Shown here: positions 7,019 to 15,744 of the stretch, one piece after another
How positions within the stretch are numbered: the stretch's first letter is position 1
How the letters are laid out: the number at the start of each line of letters is the position of its first letter
Assembly: GCA_029856155.1 (NCBI GenBank)
Contig: JAHQWL010000059.1
Coordinates: forward strand, 1 to 32,325
Origin: Promethearchaeia archaeon
GTDB taxonomy: Archaea; Asgardarchaeota; Lokiarchaeia; Sigyniarchaeales; SOKP01
Direction of reading: 5' to 3'
DNA: 32,325 nucleotides
Notes under the pieces: model-generated
What the model was told of the DNA's origin: nothing
Databases searched by the model: none
Seen by the model: the letters and a program-made list of their open reading frames with translations, nothing else
Program-made: the position numbers and the translations under genes

Positions 7019-7981
7019 ATGATTAATTCTAATGATAGAGCAGCAGCTCTTCAATTAATTAGAATGTTTAGTGGAAGATCGAAATTTTATGTTTCAAAAA
7101 ATGTAAAAGCTTTAGGACTTACACGACAAACAGTCCATAATAAGATTAAGCTCTTAAGAAAACAAGAGATAATTAATAATATTACAATTAATATTCATCC
7201 TTACATCCAGCCAGATAATCTAAAATATGTTATTCTAGAAATTAAAACCAATCCTAGAGAACCTCAAATACTGGAAAAACTGTTAAAAATTCCACATTTA
7301 AAAATGCTTGATGGAATCTTAGGGGAATTCTCTTTAATAGCTCTATTCGTTTTTAGATCAACTAAAGACTATCATGAAGGCCTGGAAAAAATTGATAATA
7401 TCATGGCTAAATCTTATTTTAAGAAGTATCAGATACTTGAGACAATAAGACTTTTTAAGACTAATGGCATCAAAATAGATGAGGTGGATTTAAATTCTGA
7501 TTTTACAATGGACAGAAATGATTCCTTGATATTAAAAATATTGCAAGAAGAACAAGAAGAGAAACCAATATCTACATATGAGATTCGGGATAACATGAAA
7601 AATCATTATAATATTGAATTATCTCAATCAACAATATATAATAGAATAAAAAAACTTGAGGTAAATGGTATAATACTCAATTATTCTATTAATTTTTCTC
7701 CTAAAAAAGTAGGATATAAAGGAAAATATCTTGTTCGTATTAAACCTAAAGATCCTTCAAAATATAATGAAATTGCATTGAATTTAGAAAAAAACCAGTT
7801 TATCACAGATTTATTTAGGATAGGAGAACAATATGGATTATTTGCAATTGTTAGAGTAAAGAGGATTGAAGATTATGCTATTTTTATTAGGGATCTATAC
7901 ACCTCTGAAGAGATAGAAGATACATATACTAATTTTGTTTTAGATGAGTTAAAACCTTATACTAATTTCTATATTTTCTAG
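7019..7981 (+). CDS. double-module Lrp/AsnC-like transcriptional regulator
   Basis: The 320-residue protein looks like two Lrp-type units in tandem. An N-terminal helix-turn-helix (about 20-55, VSKNVKALGLTRQTVHNKI) is followed by a RAM-like ligand domain (about 70-155). A second HTH (about 165-225, STIYNRIKKLEVNGII) is followed by a second RAM-like domain (about 235-315). Typical Lrp proteins are 140-160 residues with one unit each, so this is a covalent dimer-like arrangement. It is divergent from ahcY with a 133 bp shared spacer, so ahcY and itself are the likeliest targets. The ligand is unknown; an amino acid or a methyl-cycle metabolite is inference. The leader is very short and the mRNA may be nearly leaderless. 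Confidence 0.75.
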   Translation: MINSNDRAAALQLIRMFSGRSKFYVSKNVKALGLTRQTVHNKIKLLRKQEIINNITINIHPYIQPDNLKYVILEIKTNPREPQILEKLLKIPHLKMLDGILGEFSLIALFVFRSTKDYHEGLEKIDNIMAKSYFKKYQILETIRLFKTNGIKIDEVDLNSDFTMDRNDSLILKILQEEQEEKPISTYEIRDNMKNHYNIELSQSTIYNRIKKLEVNGIILNYSINFSPKKVGYKGKYLVRIKPKDPSKYNEIALNLEKNQFITDLFRIGEQYGLFAIVRVKRIEDYAIFIRDLYTSEEIEDTYTNFVLDELKPYTNFYIF

Positions 7982-8137
7982 TTGAGATGATTTGCAATTG
8001 GTAAATTAACCCTAAAAAATAAAATAACTCATGAATAATATTGACTTTAATTGTCTAAATTCTTAATAATTTTGAGAAATATCTTAATTTATAGTGAAAT
8101 AATTTATACAAAAAAATAATACCTTTTATTGAAAATA

Positions 8138-10219
8138 ATGAAAAATTTCTTTGAAGTATTATCCAGTAAGATTGGTTATTCTAGAATTGGGCGAATCATC
8201 TTTTCTAAAGAACGCAAATTATTTATTACTACTCCTAACATAATTATACCTATAAAAAGCTCCTTAATGAAACAATTTAGTTTTATTCAAGAATTTGAGA
8301 ATCATAATTTATTTACAATTTCTAAAGAATTTTTCTTGAAAATTGGTTTTATACGGGAGAAATTCAGAAATACTGGATTTATTTTTACATATCCAGGTAC
8401 TCTACAAAAATTTCAAGAAATATTAGTAGATAATAGCAAGGTATTCTCCAAAGATAATATAATATCACTTATTCCATTCAATATTCCCACTACTAGTATT
8501 TCTAAAGAATTTGCAATAAGGGAAGTAAAAAATTATCTTTTTAATATAGAAGAAATATTGATTAATAACCCAGATCTAAATTTTGGTTTAACTATAAAAC
8601 TATTTGATTATGTTGATTTATTAGATCTTTATATTCCAATTGTAAAGCAATTTAAAAATATAAAAATTATTAATTTAGCTGATGCTTTTGATAATATCAG
8701 CAATTATCGAAATATTTTGAAAATAATTGTCAAAATAAAACTAGAATTGGATAATAATATTATTATTATGGCTTCTGGACGAATAATTCCGAAGTCTTAT
8801 CCGTTATTAATTTACCTAGGAATAGATCTAATTGATTCTTCATATTTATTATTTCTATCTGCTGAGAATTTCTATGATACGATAGAATATCTATTACCGA
8901 TATATAAGATAAAATATTTACCATGTTCATGCATAGCGTGTAAAGGTAATTTGATTAACATATTACAGAATAAACATTCTTCTGAAAAGATTGATTTATT
9001 GAGCTTACATAATCTAATTACGGCAAATAATTATATGAATAAAATCAAACAATACTTGAAGTACGAAGATTTTCGAGCATTTGTGGAAAAGTCTTCTTTT
9101 GATGATACTAACTTAATTTCGATGTTAAAGATTTTAGATAAAGAATATTTTGATGTTATTAAATATGAAACTCCGATAAGGCAAAAAAGTAAAAAAATAA
9201 GATCCTTAGGGCCTTTATCATATAATAGACCTGATTTCCAGCAGTTTAGGGAACGGACAATTAACAATTTTGAACCTGAACCTTGGACAACGTTAATTAT
9301 TTTACTACCATGTTCAGCTAAGAAACCATATTCAGAATCTAAATCTCATAAAAAGTTTTACAATATTATTAGAAAATTTCCAGAATTTCCTACTTTTCAA
9401 GAATTTATTTTAACTTCACCTTTGGGTTGTATTCCTAGACAATTAGAAAATGTTTATCCTGTTAATTCATATGATATTTCTGTTACTGGTGAGTGGGATA
9501 ACGAAGAAATAAATATTACTACTGAAATGCTTATTAAATTAATAGAAAAATATGATCCAAATATACCTATTATTTGCCATTTAAATGGTGAATATCTCGA
9601 AATCGTAAAAAGAGCTTCTTCCAAATTACCTCATAATTTTCTTTTCTCAGAAATTTCTGAAAAAACCACCTCTATAAAATCACTACAATCTTTAGAGAGC
9701 TTAATTATGAATTTCAAGGATAAATATCAACCAAAAAAAAGCTATTTGGAAAGCGAGAGATATTCAAAAACATGGATTAGGAAATTTGTAAAAATCTTAG
9801 ATTATCAATTTGGGATTAATACTGGCATTAATATTATTACTAACGGTCTAAAACCGATTCGAATTAGATTTAATGATCAAATTGATATAAAAGACCTAAA
9901 AACTGATGAAAAGTTAGGAGTGTTTAAACACTCAACAGGGCAGATAGAATTAACACTTGTTGGATTTAAAAGGCTATTTACATCTTATGGTTCTATAAAT
10001 TCAAACTATATTATCTTTGACGGAGAAAAATTTCAAGGAAATACATTATTTCGAGTAGGAGTGTTAGATTATAGTCAAGATCTCATTCCTAATAATCAAG
10101 TAGTCATATTAGATAAAGGAAAGAAAAAAGTTTTAGGAAGTGGAGTGTTAATTGTTGGCTCCAATTTTATAAAAAATTCTAAAAGTGGGAGAATTGTAAA
10201 AATAAATGAATGGAAATAA
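8138..10219 (+). CDS. arcS: archaeosine synthase ArcS (TGT-like, with PUA domain)
   Basis: ArcS converts preQ0 at position 15 of archaeal tRNA towards archaeosine, adding lysine to the nitrile; with RaSEA the adduct is cleaved to G+. The N-terminal half is a tRNA-guanine-transglycosylase-like barrel with a metal-binding CSCIACKG at about 265-272. The ArcS-specific catalytic core carries LLPCSAKKPYSESKSH near 388-403. The C-terminal 100 residues form a PUA-type RNA-binding domain. Length, 693 residues, fits fused ArcS proteins. A TTG three codons upstream (8129) is an alternative start. The stop overlaps the start of the radical SAM partner by 14 bp, so translation is probably coupled. Confidence 0.9.
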   Translation: MKNFFEVLSSKIGYSRIGRIIFSKERKLFITTPNIIIPIKSSLMKQFSFIQEFENHNLFTISKEFFLKIGFIREKFRNTGFIFTYPGTLQKFQEILVDNSKVFSKDNIISLIPFNIPTTSISKEFAIREVKNYLFNIEEILINNPDLNFGLTIKLFDYVDLLDLYIPIVKQFKNIKIINLADAFDNISNYRNILKIIVKIKLELDNNIIIMASGRIIPKSYPLLIYLGIDLIDSSYLLFLSAENFYDTIEYLLPIYKIKYLPCSCIACKGNLINILQNKHSSEKIDLLSLHNLITANNYMNKIKQYLKYEDFRAFVEKSSFDDTNLISMLKILDKEYFDVIKYETPIRQKSKKIRSLGPLSYNRPDFQQFRERTINNFEPEPWTTLIILLPCSAKKPYSESKSHKKFYNIIRKFPEFPTFQEFILTSPLGCIPRQLENVYPVNSYDISVTGEWDNEEINITTEMLIKLIEKYDPNIPIICHLNGEYLEIVKRASSKLPHNFLFSEISEKTTSIKSLQSLESLIMNFKDKYQPKKSYLESERYSKTWIRKFVKILDYQFGINTGINIITNGLKPIRIRFNDQIDIKDLKTDEKLGVFKHSTGQIELTLVGFKRLFTSYGSINSNYIIFDGEKFQGNTLFRVGVLDYSQDLIPNNQVVILDKGKKKVLGSGVLIVGSNFIKNSKSGRIVKINEWK

Positions 10220-11306
10220 TACTCTTTTTAAGGATAATAAAGCAATTGTTGAGAAGATTAACTTTATTCGACGGGAAGCTTTAAAAAGGAGAATTAAATA
10301 TGGATTAGAGGTAATCGAACGTCCAATTAGTTTTTGGATAAAAGAAGATAGACTTAGAGAGGAAATTGGAAAAGAATTTACGATTATTTTACGATCAAAG
10401 GGATGCAGTTGGGGTGCAAGTAAACATGGAGGATGCTCCATGTGTGGATATTATTTAGATGCTATAAATGAAGAGGTTTCAACTACCCACCTTATTAATC
10501 AATTTGATTATGCTTATAATAATAAGATAAATGAAATTAAGCAAGACCCTCATAACTACGTTTTTAAAATCTACAATTCTGGAAGCTTCTTGGATGAAAG
10601 TGAAATACCTCAAGAAGTTAGAGCCTACATCTATGAAAAAATCTCAAAAGTAGAAAAGCTTAAGGAGTTTGTTATAGAATCACGGTTAGAATACATAACG
10701 GCAGAAAAATTAGAAGAAATTAAAGAATTTTTTGATAAAAAATACTTAGAGATTGCTATTGGGCTTGAAACTGTAGATGATTACATTAGAAACAATTATA
10801 TAAATAAAGGAGTTGTATTCAAGGATTTTAAAAGTACGTTACAACGATTAAAAGAGTATAATATTGGAGTAAGAGTGTATCTATTACTGAAACCTCCATT
10901 CATGAATGAACAAGCCGCGATTGATGATTGTTCCCAATCTATAAAAAAGTTAGTAGAACTAAACGTGAATTCAATATCAATTAACCCATTAAATATACAA
11001 AAAGGAACACTTGCAGAATATTTATGGTTTCAAAATCGCTATAGACCTCCTTGGTTTTATTCATTATTTAAATGCTTAAAAAAGTCTTTAACACAAGAAG
11101 ATTTAAACAGTGTTCGTATATTATCTGATCCTTCTGGAGCGGGAACAAAAAGGGGGATCCATAATTGCTTAAAAAGAGAATGTGAAATTTCAGCAAAAGA
11201 AAGACTAAAACATTTTGTTCTCTCTCAGGATTTGAGCGCGTTAGATCAAAATGGATATGAATGTACCTGTAAAAAAAAGTATAGCTTGAAGAAAGATTTT
11301 TCCTGA
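10206..11306 (+). CDS. raSEA: RaSEA, radical SAM partner of archaeosine synthase
   Basis: This Elp3-like radical SAM enzyme of 366 residues acts with ArcS to turn the lysine-preQ0 adduct in tRNA into archaeosine. The iron-sulfur cluster cysteines are C67, C77 and C80 in a CX9CX2C pattern (GCSWGASKHGGCSMCGY), as in the archaeal Elp3-related subfamily rather than the common CX3CX2C. YNSGSFLDESEIP and IAIGLETVDDYIR are further subfamily motifs, and there are more Cys residues in the C-terminus (CLKRECEI, ECTCKKKY). It overlaps arcS by 14 bp; the two proteins are known to form a complex in other archaea, and the gene order here fits that. Confidence 0.9.
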   Translation: MNGNNTLFKDNKAIVEKINFIRREALKRRIKYGLEVIERPISFWIKEDRLREEIGKEFTIILRSKGCSWGASKHGGCSMCGYYLDAINEEVSTTHLINQFDYAYNNKINEIKQDPHNYVFKIYNSGSFLDESEIPQEVRAYIYEKISKVEKLKEFVIESRLEYITAEKLEEIKEFFDKKYLEIAIGLETVDDYIRNNYINKGVVFKDFKSTLQRLKEYNIGVRVYLLLKPPFMNEQAAIDDCSQSIKKLVELNVNSISINPLNIQKGTLAEYLWFQNRYRPPWFYSLFKCLKKSLTQEDLNSVRILSDPSGAGTKRGIHNCLKRECEISAKERLKHFVLSQDLSALDQNGYECTCKKKYSLKKDFS

Positions 11307-11690
11307 AAAATTACACTTGAGAAATGAAAATCTCAAAAGTATATGGGATTTATTATATTGATTCTTATTATTCAATAATGAATAACTTTGGAAGAATTCG
11401 AACCTCCGACCAAAGCAATGCTCTAGTAACTATGCAACAAATATTTTGATTAAAAATTGAATTGATATAATATTTATATTAAAAAATTGATCAGATTTAG
11501 TAAATTGAGCATTTTAAATTAAATCCTGAAAAATGAAATCTAAAATTACTCTATGCTAAGAGAACCGATAAATCAGGGAAGGTAATCAAAGTAAACCTAG
11601 AATAAAGAGTCTAGATCTTGAGTTAAATCATCCTAAGGATTACCACAAGATAAGCAACATATAGGATAACGATGATAATTGAATAAAATC
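11307..11690. other. intergenic region holding a tRNA-like relic
   Basis: Between raSEA and the NosD-like gene I find no coding frame. The only recognisable element is the tRNA-like sequence on the minus strand at about 11384-11438, described separately. Confidence 0.5.
11384..11438 (-). pseudogene. tRNA-like relic with T-arm and D-loop but no anticodon loop
   Basis: On the minus strand, GGAGG-TTCGAAT-TCTTC (11391-11407) is a good T-arm, preceded by a GGTC-type variable region and by AGTTACTAGAGC, which resembles the D-loop and the 3' half of a D-stem. Only 12 nt separate AGAGC from the T-stem, where about 23 are normal, so most of the anticodon arm is missing. No partner for the 3' acceptor strand (CAAAGTT) is found at the expected 5' position. 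It is most likely a decayed tRNA or a leftover of integration at a tRNA 3' end, not a working tRNA. Confidence 0.5.
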
Positions 11691-12890
11691 TTATATAATT
11701 TTATCTTGAGGCTTTTTTAGCTTCCTAGTAAGAATCATTGAGATTAAGCAGATAATACTTATTAAAATGAATAGATTATATCCGAAAACAGTAGGACTTT
11801 CTATGTCGATCTTTACACAATTTGAAATACTATTTCCATAATTATTACGAGCAACGACTATAAAATAATAAGTACCTATCGGATAATCCATTAATGCAAG
11901 CGAAAGATCTATGGTTTCATTTAATAGTAAAGTTAGGCTACCATTTATTTCAGTTATTATCCCAGAGTGTTGATAAACAGAATAATTTGAAGCCCTATCA
12001 GCAATGGTCCAATTTAAAGTAAAATTTCCATCTATATCAGGATTTCCTGCATTAGATGATAACAAAAAAGCATCAGGAGGTTGAGTCTTTACAGAAAGTT
12101 CATAATTATGAATACGAACAATTAACGGATAATAGTCAAGATAAATCCATTCAGATGAGGGTAGATGTTGATCTATGATCTGTGGACTATCTCCAATCCC
12201 ATCATTATCATTATCAAATCCATTGTAACCATTATAATAGTTACCCAGGTAATTCGTAAATGTATTGTTGCTATAAATATATTCTATTTCTACTGGTGAA
12301 GTCCATATTGTATTAGTACAACCACGAATTTCAAGTGTAATCATATTGCCAATAAAATCGTTGAAATATATAATATTGTTATCGGAGAATCGAACCGAGA
12401 TGCCACGGTAACCTTTAAAGATGTTATTCACAACGATAGTATTGTTACTCTCATACATAGCAAGTCCAAAAGAATCAAGATTTAAAGCACGGTTGTTGGT
12501 TAAATTGCCATTATTTGCTGAATTTAATTTAATACCAGAATCGTAAAAATTGTTTCCACAATTGGTTAAGGTACAATTTTCAATTATGAAGTAGTCTTCT
12601 GAGTTTTCAATAAGGATACAACTTCCTACACCTCCGCCATCTATAACTAAATCTTCTATAACATAAGGATCGGAAGAATTACCAGAACCAGTACAGATCC
12701 CTGCGATCTTTGCATCAGACCAATTATTGTCAATATAAATTCTTCCAGATATTAATGATGGTTTTAAGATATCTATTTTTACTTCATTTCTGTAATTTAC
12801 AGTGTTGAGATTAAGATCTATGCTAGATATTGATGTTAAAACGAGAACAATTCCTAATATAATCAAAAATAGATTTTTTCTTTTATCCAT
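11691..12890 (-). CDS. secreted NosD-like beta-helix protein with C-terminal membrane anchor
   Basis: Residues 1-25 form a Sec-type signal sequence (basic MDKRK, then a hydrophobic stretch). The next 200 residues are parallel beta-helix repeats of the NosD/PbH1 type, rich in Asn-turns (GIKLNSANNGNLTNN, NNTIVVNNIFKGYRGISV, NNIIYFNDFIGN). The helix closes with the NYYNGYNGFDNDNDGIGDSP block typical of archaeal NosD-like proteins, whose Asp-rich loop could bind calcium. A fibronectin-III-like domain follows (about 265-365), then one membrane helix and a basic KLKKPQDK tail. The protein should stand on the outer cell surface. NosD itself helps copper loading, but most archaeal relatives are surface proteins of unknown ligand. 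Many Asn-X-Ser/Thr sites suggest N-glycosylation. Confidence 0.8.
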   Translation of the reverse strand: MDKRKNLFLIILGIVLVLTSISSIDLNLNTVNYRNEVKIDILKPSLISGRIYIDNNWSDAKIAGICTGSGNSSDPYVIEDLVIDGGGVGSCILIENSEDYFIIENCTLTNCGNNFYDSGIKLNSANNGNLTNNRALNLDSFGLAMYESNNTIVVNNIFKGYRGISVRFSDNNIIYFNDFIGNMITLEIRGCTNTIWTSPVEIEYIYSNNTFTNYLGNYYNGYNGFDNDNDGIGDSPQIIDQHLPSSEWIYLDYYPLIVRIHNYELSVKTQPPDAFLLSSNAGNPDIDGNFTLNWTIADRASNYSVYQHSGIITEINGSLTLLLNETIDLSLALMDYPIGTYYFIVVARNNYGNSISNCVKIDIESPTVFGYNLFILISIICLISMILTRKLKKPQDKII

Positions 12891-13295
12891 TGATTACACT
12901 TTTAATAACTAAAAATATATTATGATATAATTTTATAAAGATTATAACAGAAAATATTTAAATTTGATTTTAAATGAGAAATAAAATCTTAATATCAGAT
13001 CAGATCCCTTTTTTATTTCATTTCTAATTTTCTACTTATTCATCCAATTATATTTTCAAGAAATAATCTCAACTGTCAGATAATCGTATTAAAAGATGTC
13101 GATCATCTTCTTAAAAATCCCAATTACATAAAAATTACTCATAATCTTTTTTTAGGGAATTTTTCTATAAAATTCATTTTAGATTATTAATCACTTAATT
13201 TACCTTTTTATATCGGTGGGAAATAAAAACCATTATATTTAAATATTAACAACCATCATTTATTTTAAATTTCATCCACTTCGTTAGGGGATCTC
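12891..13295. other. intergenic region upstream of gar1-tfb
   Basis: No gene is seen. A TATA-like TTTAAATA at 13238-13245 is placed to drive gar1. AAGATG at 13093-13098 and CATCTT at 13104-13109 form a 6 bp hairpin of unknown meaning. The rest is unremarkable AT-rich DNA. Confidence 0.45.
13238..13245 (+). promoter_or_regulatory. TATA-like element upstream of gar1-tfb
   Basis: TTTAAATA lies about 58 nt before the gar1 TTG start and would give a leader of roughly 30 nt carrying the AGGGGAT ribosome-binding site. Assigned by sequence match and position only. Confidence 0.35.
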
Positions 13296-13547
13296 TTGAA
13301 AAACTGGGTTAAATTAAACTTAATCTATGTTGGACAATCAACTAAGAACCACCACATCTTTAGAGCAAAACAGTGGAATAATAAATTAGAGCAAATTATT
13401 AAGAAGTCGATCTACAATGAGAAATATGTGAAGGTTGCTTATGTTAGAGATGTCTTTGGTCCCATAAAGCTCCCTTTCATCTCAATTAAAGCATTACCGA
13501 ATCAACTATTTAACCCTAATGATAAATTTTTCACTAGGATAACCTAG
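13296..13547 (+). CDS. gar1: H/ACA RNP subunit Gar1
   Basis: Gar1 is the small beta-barrel subunit of archaeal H/ACA ribonucleoproteins, which guide pseudouridine formation in rRNA. The 83-residue protein carries the family's core signature VAYVRDVFGPIKLPFISIKAL in its second half, corresponding to the G-x-V-x-D-VFGPV-xxPYVxxK pattern. The start is TTG, with an AGGGG ribosome-binding site about 6 nt upstream. The gene is 43 bp upstream of the TFB gene on the same strand; gar1-tfb adjacency is common in archaea and supports both calls. Confidence 0.85.
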   Translation: MKNWVKLNLIYVGQSTKNHHIFRAKQWNNKLEQIIKKSIYNEKYVKVAYVRDVFGPIKLPFISIKALPNQLFNPNDKFFTRIT

Positions 13548-13590
13548 AATTTTAAAGGATCTTTTAAGATAAAAGAATATTTTAAAAAAG

Positions 13591-14568
13591 GTGTGTCATA
13601 TTTCAAATTGGAAAGAAGTGAGAGCTGAATCAGAAGATTTTTCTCATACAGAAAATGATATATGCACAGAATGCGGGGAAAACATATTTTTTGATGAAAA
13701 TAGAGGATTAGTAGTTTGTGAAGAATGTGGTTTAGTTCAATCCGAAAAACATATTGATCGCGGACCAGAATGGAGGGCTTTCGACGCGGATCAGAAAAAG
13801 AAGAGAACAAGGACAGGAGCACCTATGACTTATATGATACATGATAAAGGACTTAGCACTATGATTGATTGGAAAAATAGAGATATTTTTGGGAAAGAGA
13901 TACCCGCTAAATTGAGGGGGCAAATCTATAGACTTCGCAAATGGCAAAGTCGTATAAGAGTATCTGATGCTACTGAACGAAATCTTACGTTTGCATTAAG
14001 TGAACTCGACCGAATGGCTTCAAATTTGGATCTTCAAAAGAATTTACGAGAATGTTCAGCTAAAATATATCGAGATGCCGTTGAAGCACATTTAATAAGA
14101 GGTAGAAGTATTGAGGGGGTGGCTGCTGCAAGTCTGTATGCCGCTTGTAGAATGTATAAGGTTCCACGCACCTTAAATGAGATAGCTGAAGTAGCGAGAG
14201 TAGATAAGAAAGAAATTGGTCGCTCTTTCAGATTTATATCAAAAGAATTGATATTAAATCTAAATCCAACTAAACCCATAGATTTTCTTACTAGGTTTAT
14301 TTCAGAATTAGAATTGACTCCAAAATGCCAGAAAATGGCAAAAATAATAATTAGGATTGCGGAAGAACGTGGTCTAACCTCTGGGAGAGGTCCAACGGGT
14401 GTTTGTGCAGCAGCAATTTATGCTGCATGTATTTTAACAAATGAACGCAGAACTCAAAGAAAAATAGCTCGTGTTAGTTGTGTAACGGAAGTTACCGTGC
14501 GAAATCGCTTTAGTGAACTTGTAGAGAATCTTAACCTTGGAATATCATTAAAGAAAAGCCATAAATAG
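13591..14568 (+). CDS. tfb: transcription initiation factor TFB
   Basis: TFB, the archaeal TFIIB homologue, bridges TBP-bound promoter DNA and RNA polymerase. An N-terminal zinc ribbon (C25, C28, C43, C46) is followed by the B-reader/linker region ([30 protein letters not shown]). Two cyclin-fold repeats then run from about 125 to 210 ([16 protein letters not shown]) and 220 to 315 ([16 protein letters not shown]), the second ending in an HTH that contacts the BRE ([10 protein letters not shown]). Length, 325 residues, is normal. The start is GTG at 13591, with another in-frame GTG at 13618. It follows gar1 directly and is probably cotranscribed with it. Confidence 0.95.
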   Translation: MCHISNWKEVRAESEDFSHTENDICTECGENIFFDENRGLVVCEECGLVQSEKHIDRGPEWRAFDADQKKKRTRTGAPMTYMIHDKGLSTMIDWKNRDIFGKEIPAKLRGQIYRLRKWQSRIRVSDATERNLTFALSELDRMASNLDLQKNLRECSAKIYRDAVEAHLIRGRSIEGVAAASLYAACRMYKVPRTLNEIAEVARVDKKEIGRSFRFISKELILNLNPTKPIDFLTRFISELELTPKCQKMAKIIIRIAEERGLTSGRGPTGVCAAAIYAACILTNERRTQRKIARVSCVTEVTVRNRFSELVENLNLGISLKKSHK

Positions 14569-14729
14569 ACATATCCTCCTTTTTGTAAGCGCTAGGGAGA
14601 TAGAAATTAAATTTATTATTGAAATGATAATGATATGTTTGATGGAAAAATGATATTATCTTCATATTATAGCATTTAATGAAATTATTCTATCAATAAG
14701 ATCATATTGATAGAATAGGTGTTCTAATA

Positions 14730-15065
14730 TTGAATAATCTTATTAACGAAAGTGAGGTTAAGTATTTCTTATATAGAATAGAAAAAAACTTTCCAAATTT
14801 TGTTGCTGGAATAATTACAGATAAGCATGGATTTCCTGTGGCATCAAAAATTTCAAAGAAATTATGGATACTTGAAAATACATTAGCCTTATCTGCGATT
14901 GCTAAAAATAGAGAATTCATAGAAGATTCTAAGCTAGTACAAATAAAAAAAGATTTAGATAGGTCAAAAAACTACAAATTATTGATACTACTAGAAAAGT
15001 CAAAAGATTATAAAAGTCGAATGAAGCCATTAAAAAATTTAATTAAAGGTCAGGATCTTTTCTAA
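14730..15065 (+). CDS. small roadblock/LC7-like protein
   Basis: The 111-residue protein has a pattern resembling roadblock/LC7 proteins: an N-terminal helix, the strand pair FVAGIITDKHGFPVASKI (about 24-41), and a following helix (ENTLALSAIAK). The C-terminal part, KNYKLLILLEKSKDY, would be a further strand. Roadblock proteins dimerise and act as platforms or GAPs for small GTPases and are expanded in Asgard archaea. The start is TTG with AGGTG about 10 nt upstream. It sits between tfb and a clear roadblock protein, which adds support. Sequence similarity is weak, so the assignment is tentative. Confidence 0.55.
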   Translation: MNNLINESEVKYFLYRIEKNFPNFVAGIITDKHGFPVASKISKKLWILENTLALSAIAKNREFIEDSKLVQIKKDLDRSKNYKLLILLEKSKDYKSRMKPLKNLIKGQDLF

Positions 15066-15273
15066 GAATTAAATGTACTGAAAAGAATACAGAATTATTT
15101 TTTATTGTGAACCGTAGAAAAAACACTGAGTTTACTTAAATTTTTATATTTAAAATTTATTCATTAAATAAAGTAGGTGTAAGGTAAAAATATAAAGATA
15201 AGTTTAAATAAGTATTTTTTAACCTTAAAGAAACTGAAATATAAGTTGAAACAAATAATAGGTTGATAAATAT

Positions 15274-15744
15274 TTGAGTTATTCCGAGGATGAGCTTAGA
15301 TTAAAAAAAATTTTAACTTCAATTATCAATAGTGCGCCGGGATTAAAATATGCGCTTCTTACCGATGATACAGGAATAACTATTTTGAGTCAAGCTAAAT
15401 TTAAATTCTCAAGTCACAATGGGATTTCTGTAGAAAAAATTGGCGCTATTGGAGGCGCTGTTTTTGTAGCTGGTGAGGAACAAGGACACATTTTAGGATA
15501 TGGTTCTATTAACCTTCAAATAACTGAATATCTTGAGGGTATGATTTTTTCGATGAAAGTTGGGAAAGGAGTATTATGTATAGTTGCTGATAAAAATGCT
15601 CAAATTGGATTTATTAGAGCCACTATGAAAAAATGGTCTCCACACATATCGTTAATACTAAATAGATATTTAAAAGCTGATCAAGCAGAATTTACTAAAG
15701 AAGTGAAGGAACTCTTTAGATCTGATACTTTTGGTATGCTTTAA
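15274..15744 (+). CDS. roadblock/LC7 domain protein
   Basis: This is a clear roadblock/LC7 protein of 156 residues. It has the central strand ALLTDDTGITILSQ (about 27-40), the helix GAIGGAVFVAGEEQG (57-71), the strand pair around LGYGSINLQITEYLEGMIFSM, and GVLCIVADKNAQIGFIRA. A C-terminal helical tail, LKADQAEFTKEVKELF, is extra. Such proteins resemble bacterial MglB and eukaryotic Ragulator or dynein light-chain subunits and regulate Ras-like GTPases. No GTPase gene lies in this window. The start is TTG with an AGG 13 nt upstream. It is preceded by a roadblock-like gene and followed by a longin-like gene. Confidence 0.85.
   Translation: MSYSEDELRLKKILTSIINSAPGLKYALLTDDTGITILSQAKFKFSSHNGISVEKIGAIGGAVFVAGEEQGHILGYGSINLQITEYLEGMIFSMKVGKGVLCIVADKNAQIGFIRATMKKWSPHISLILNRYLKADQAEFTKEVKELFRSDTFGML

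Noticed and set aside
10148..10441. 97-codon minus-strand frame at the arcS-raSEA junction
   Set aside because: It is antisense to two well-supported genes and includes the complement of the radical SAM cysteine motif.
13544..13822. Minus-strand frame opposite the start of tfb
   Set aside because: It is the complement of the zinc-ribbon region of TFB and carries no independent signal.
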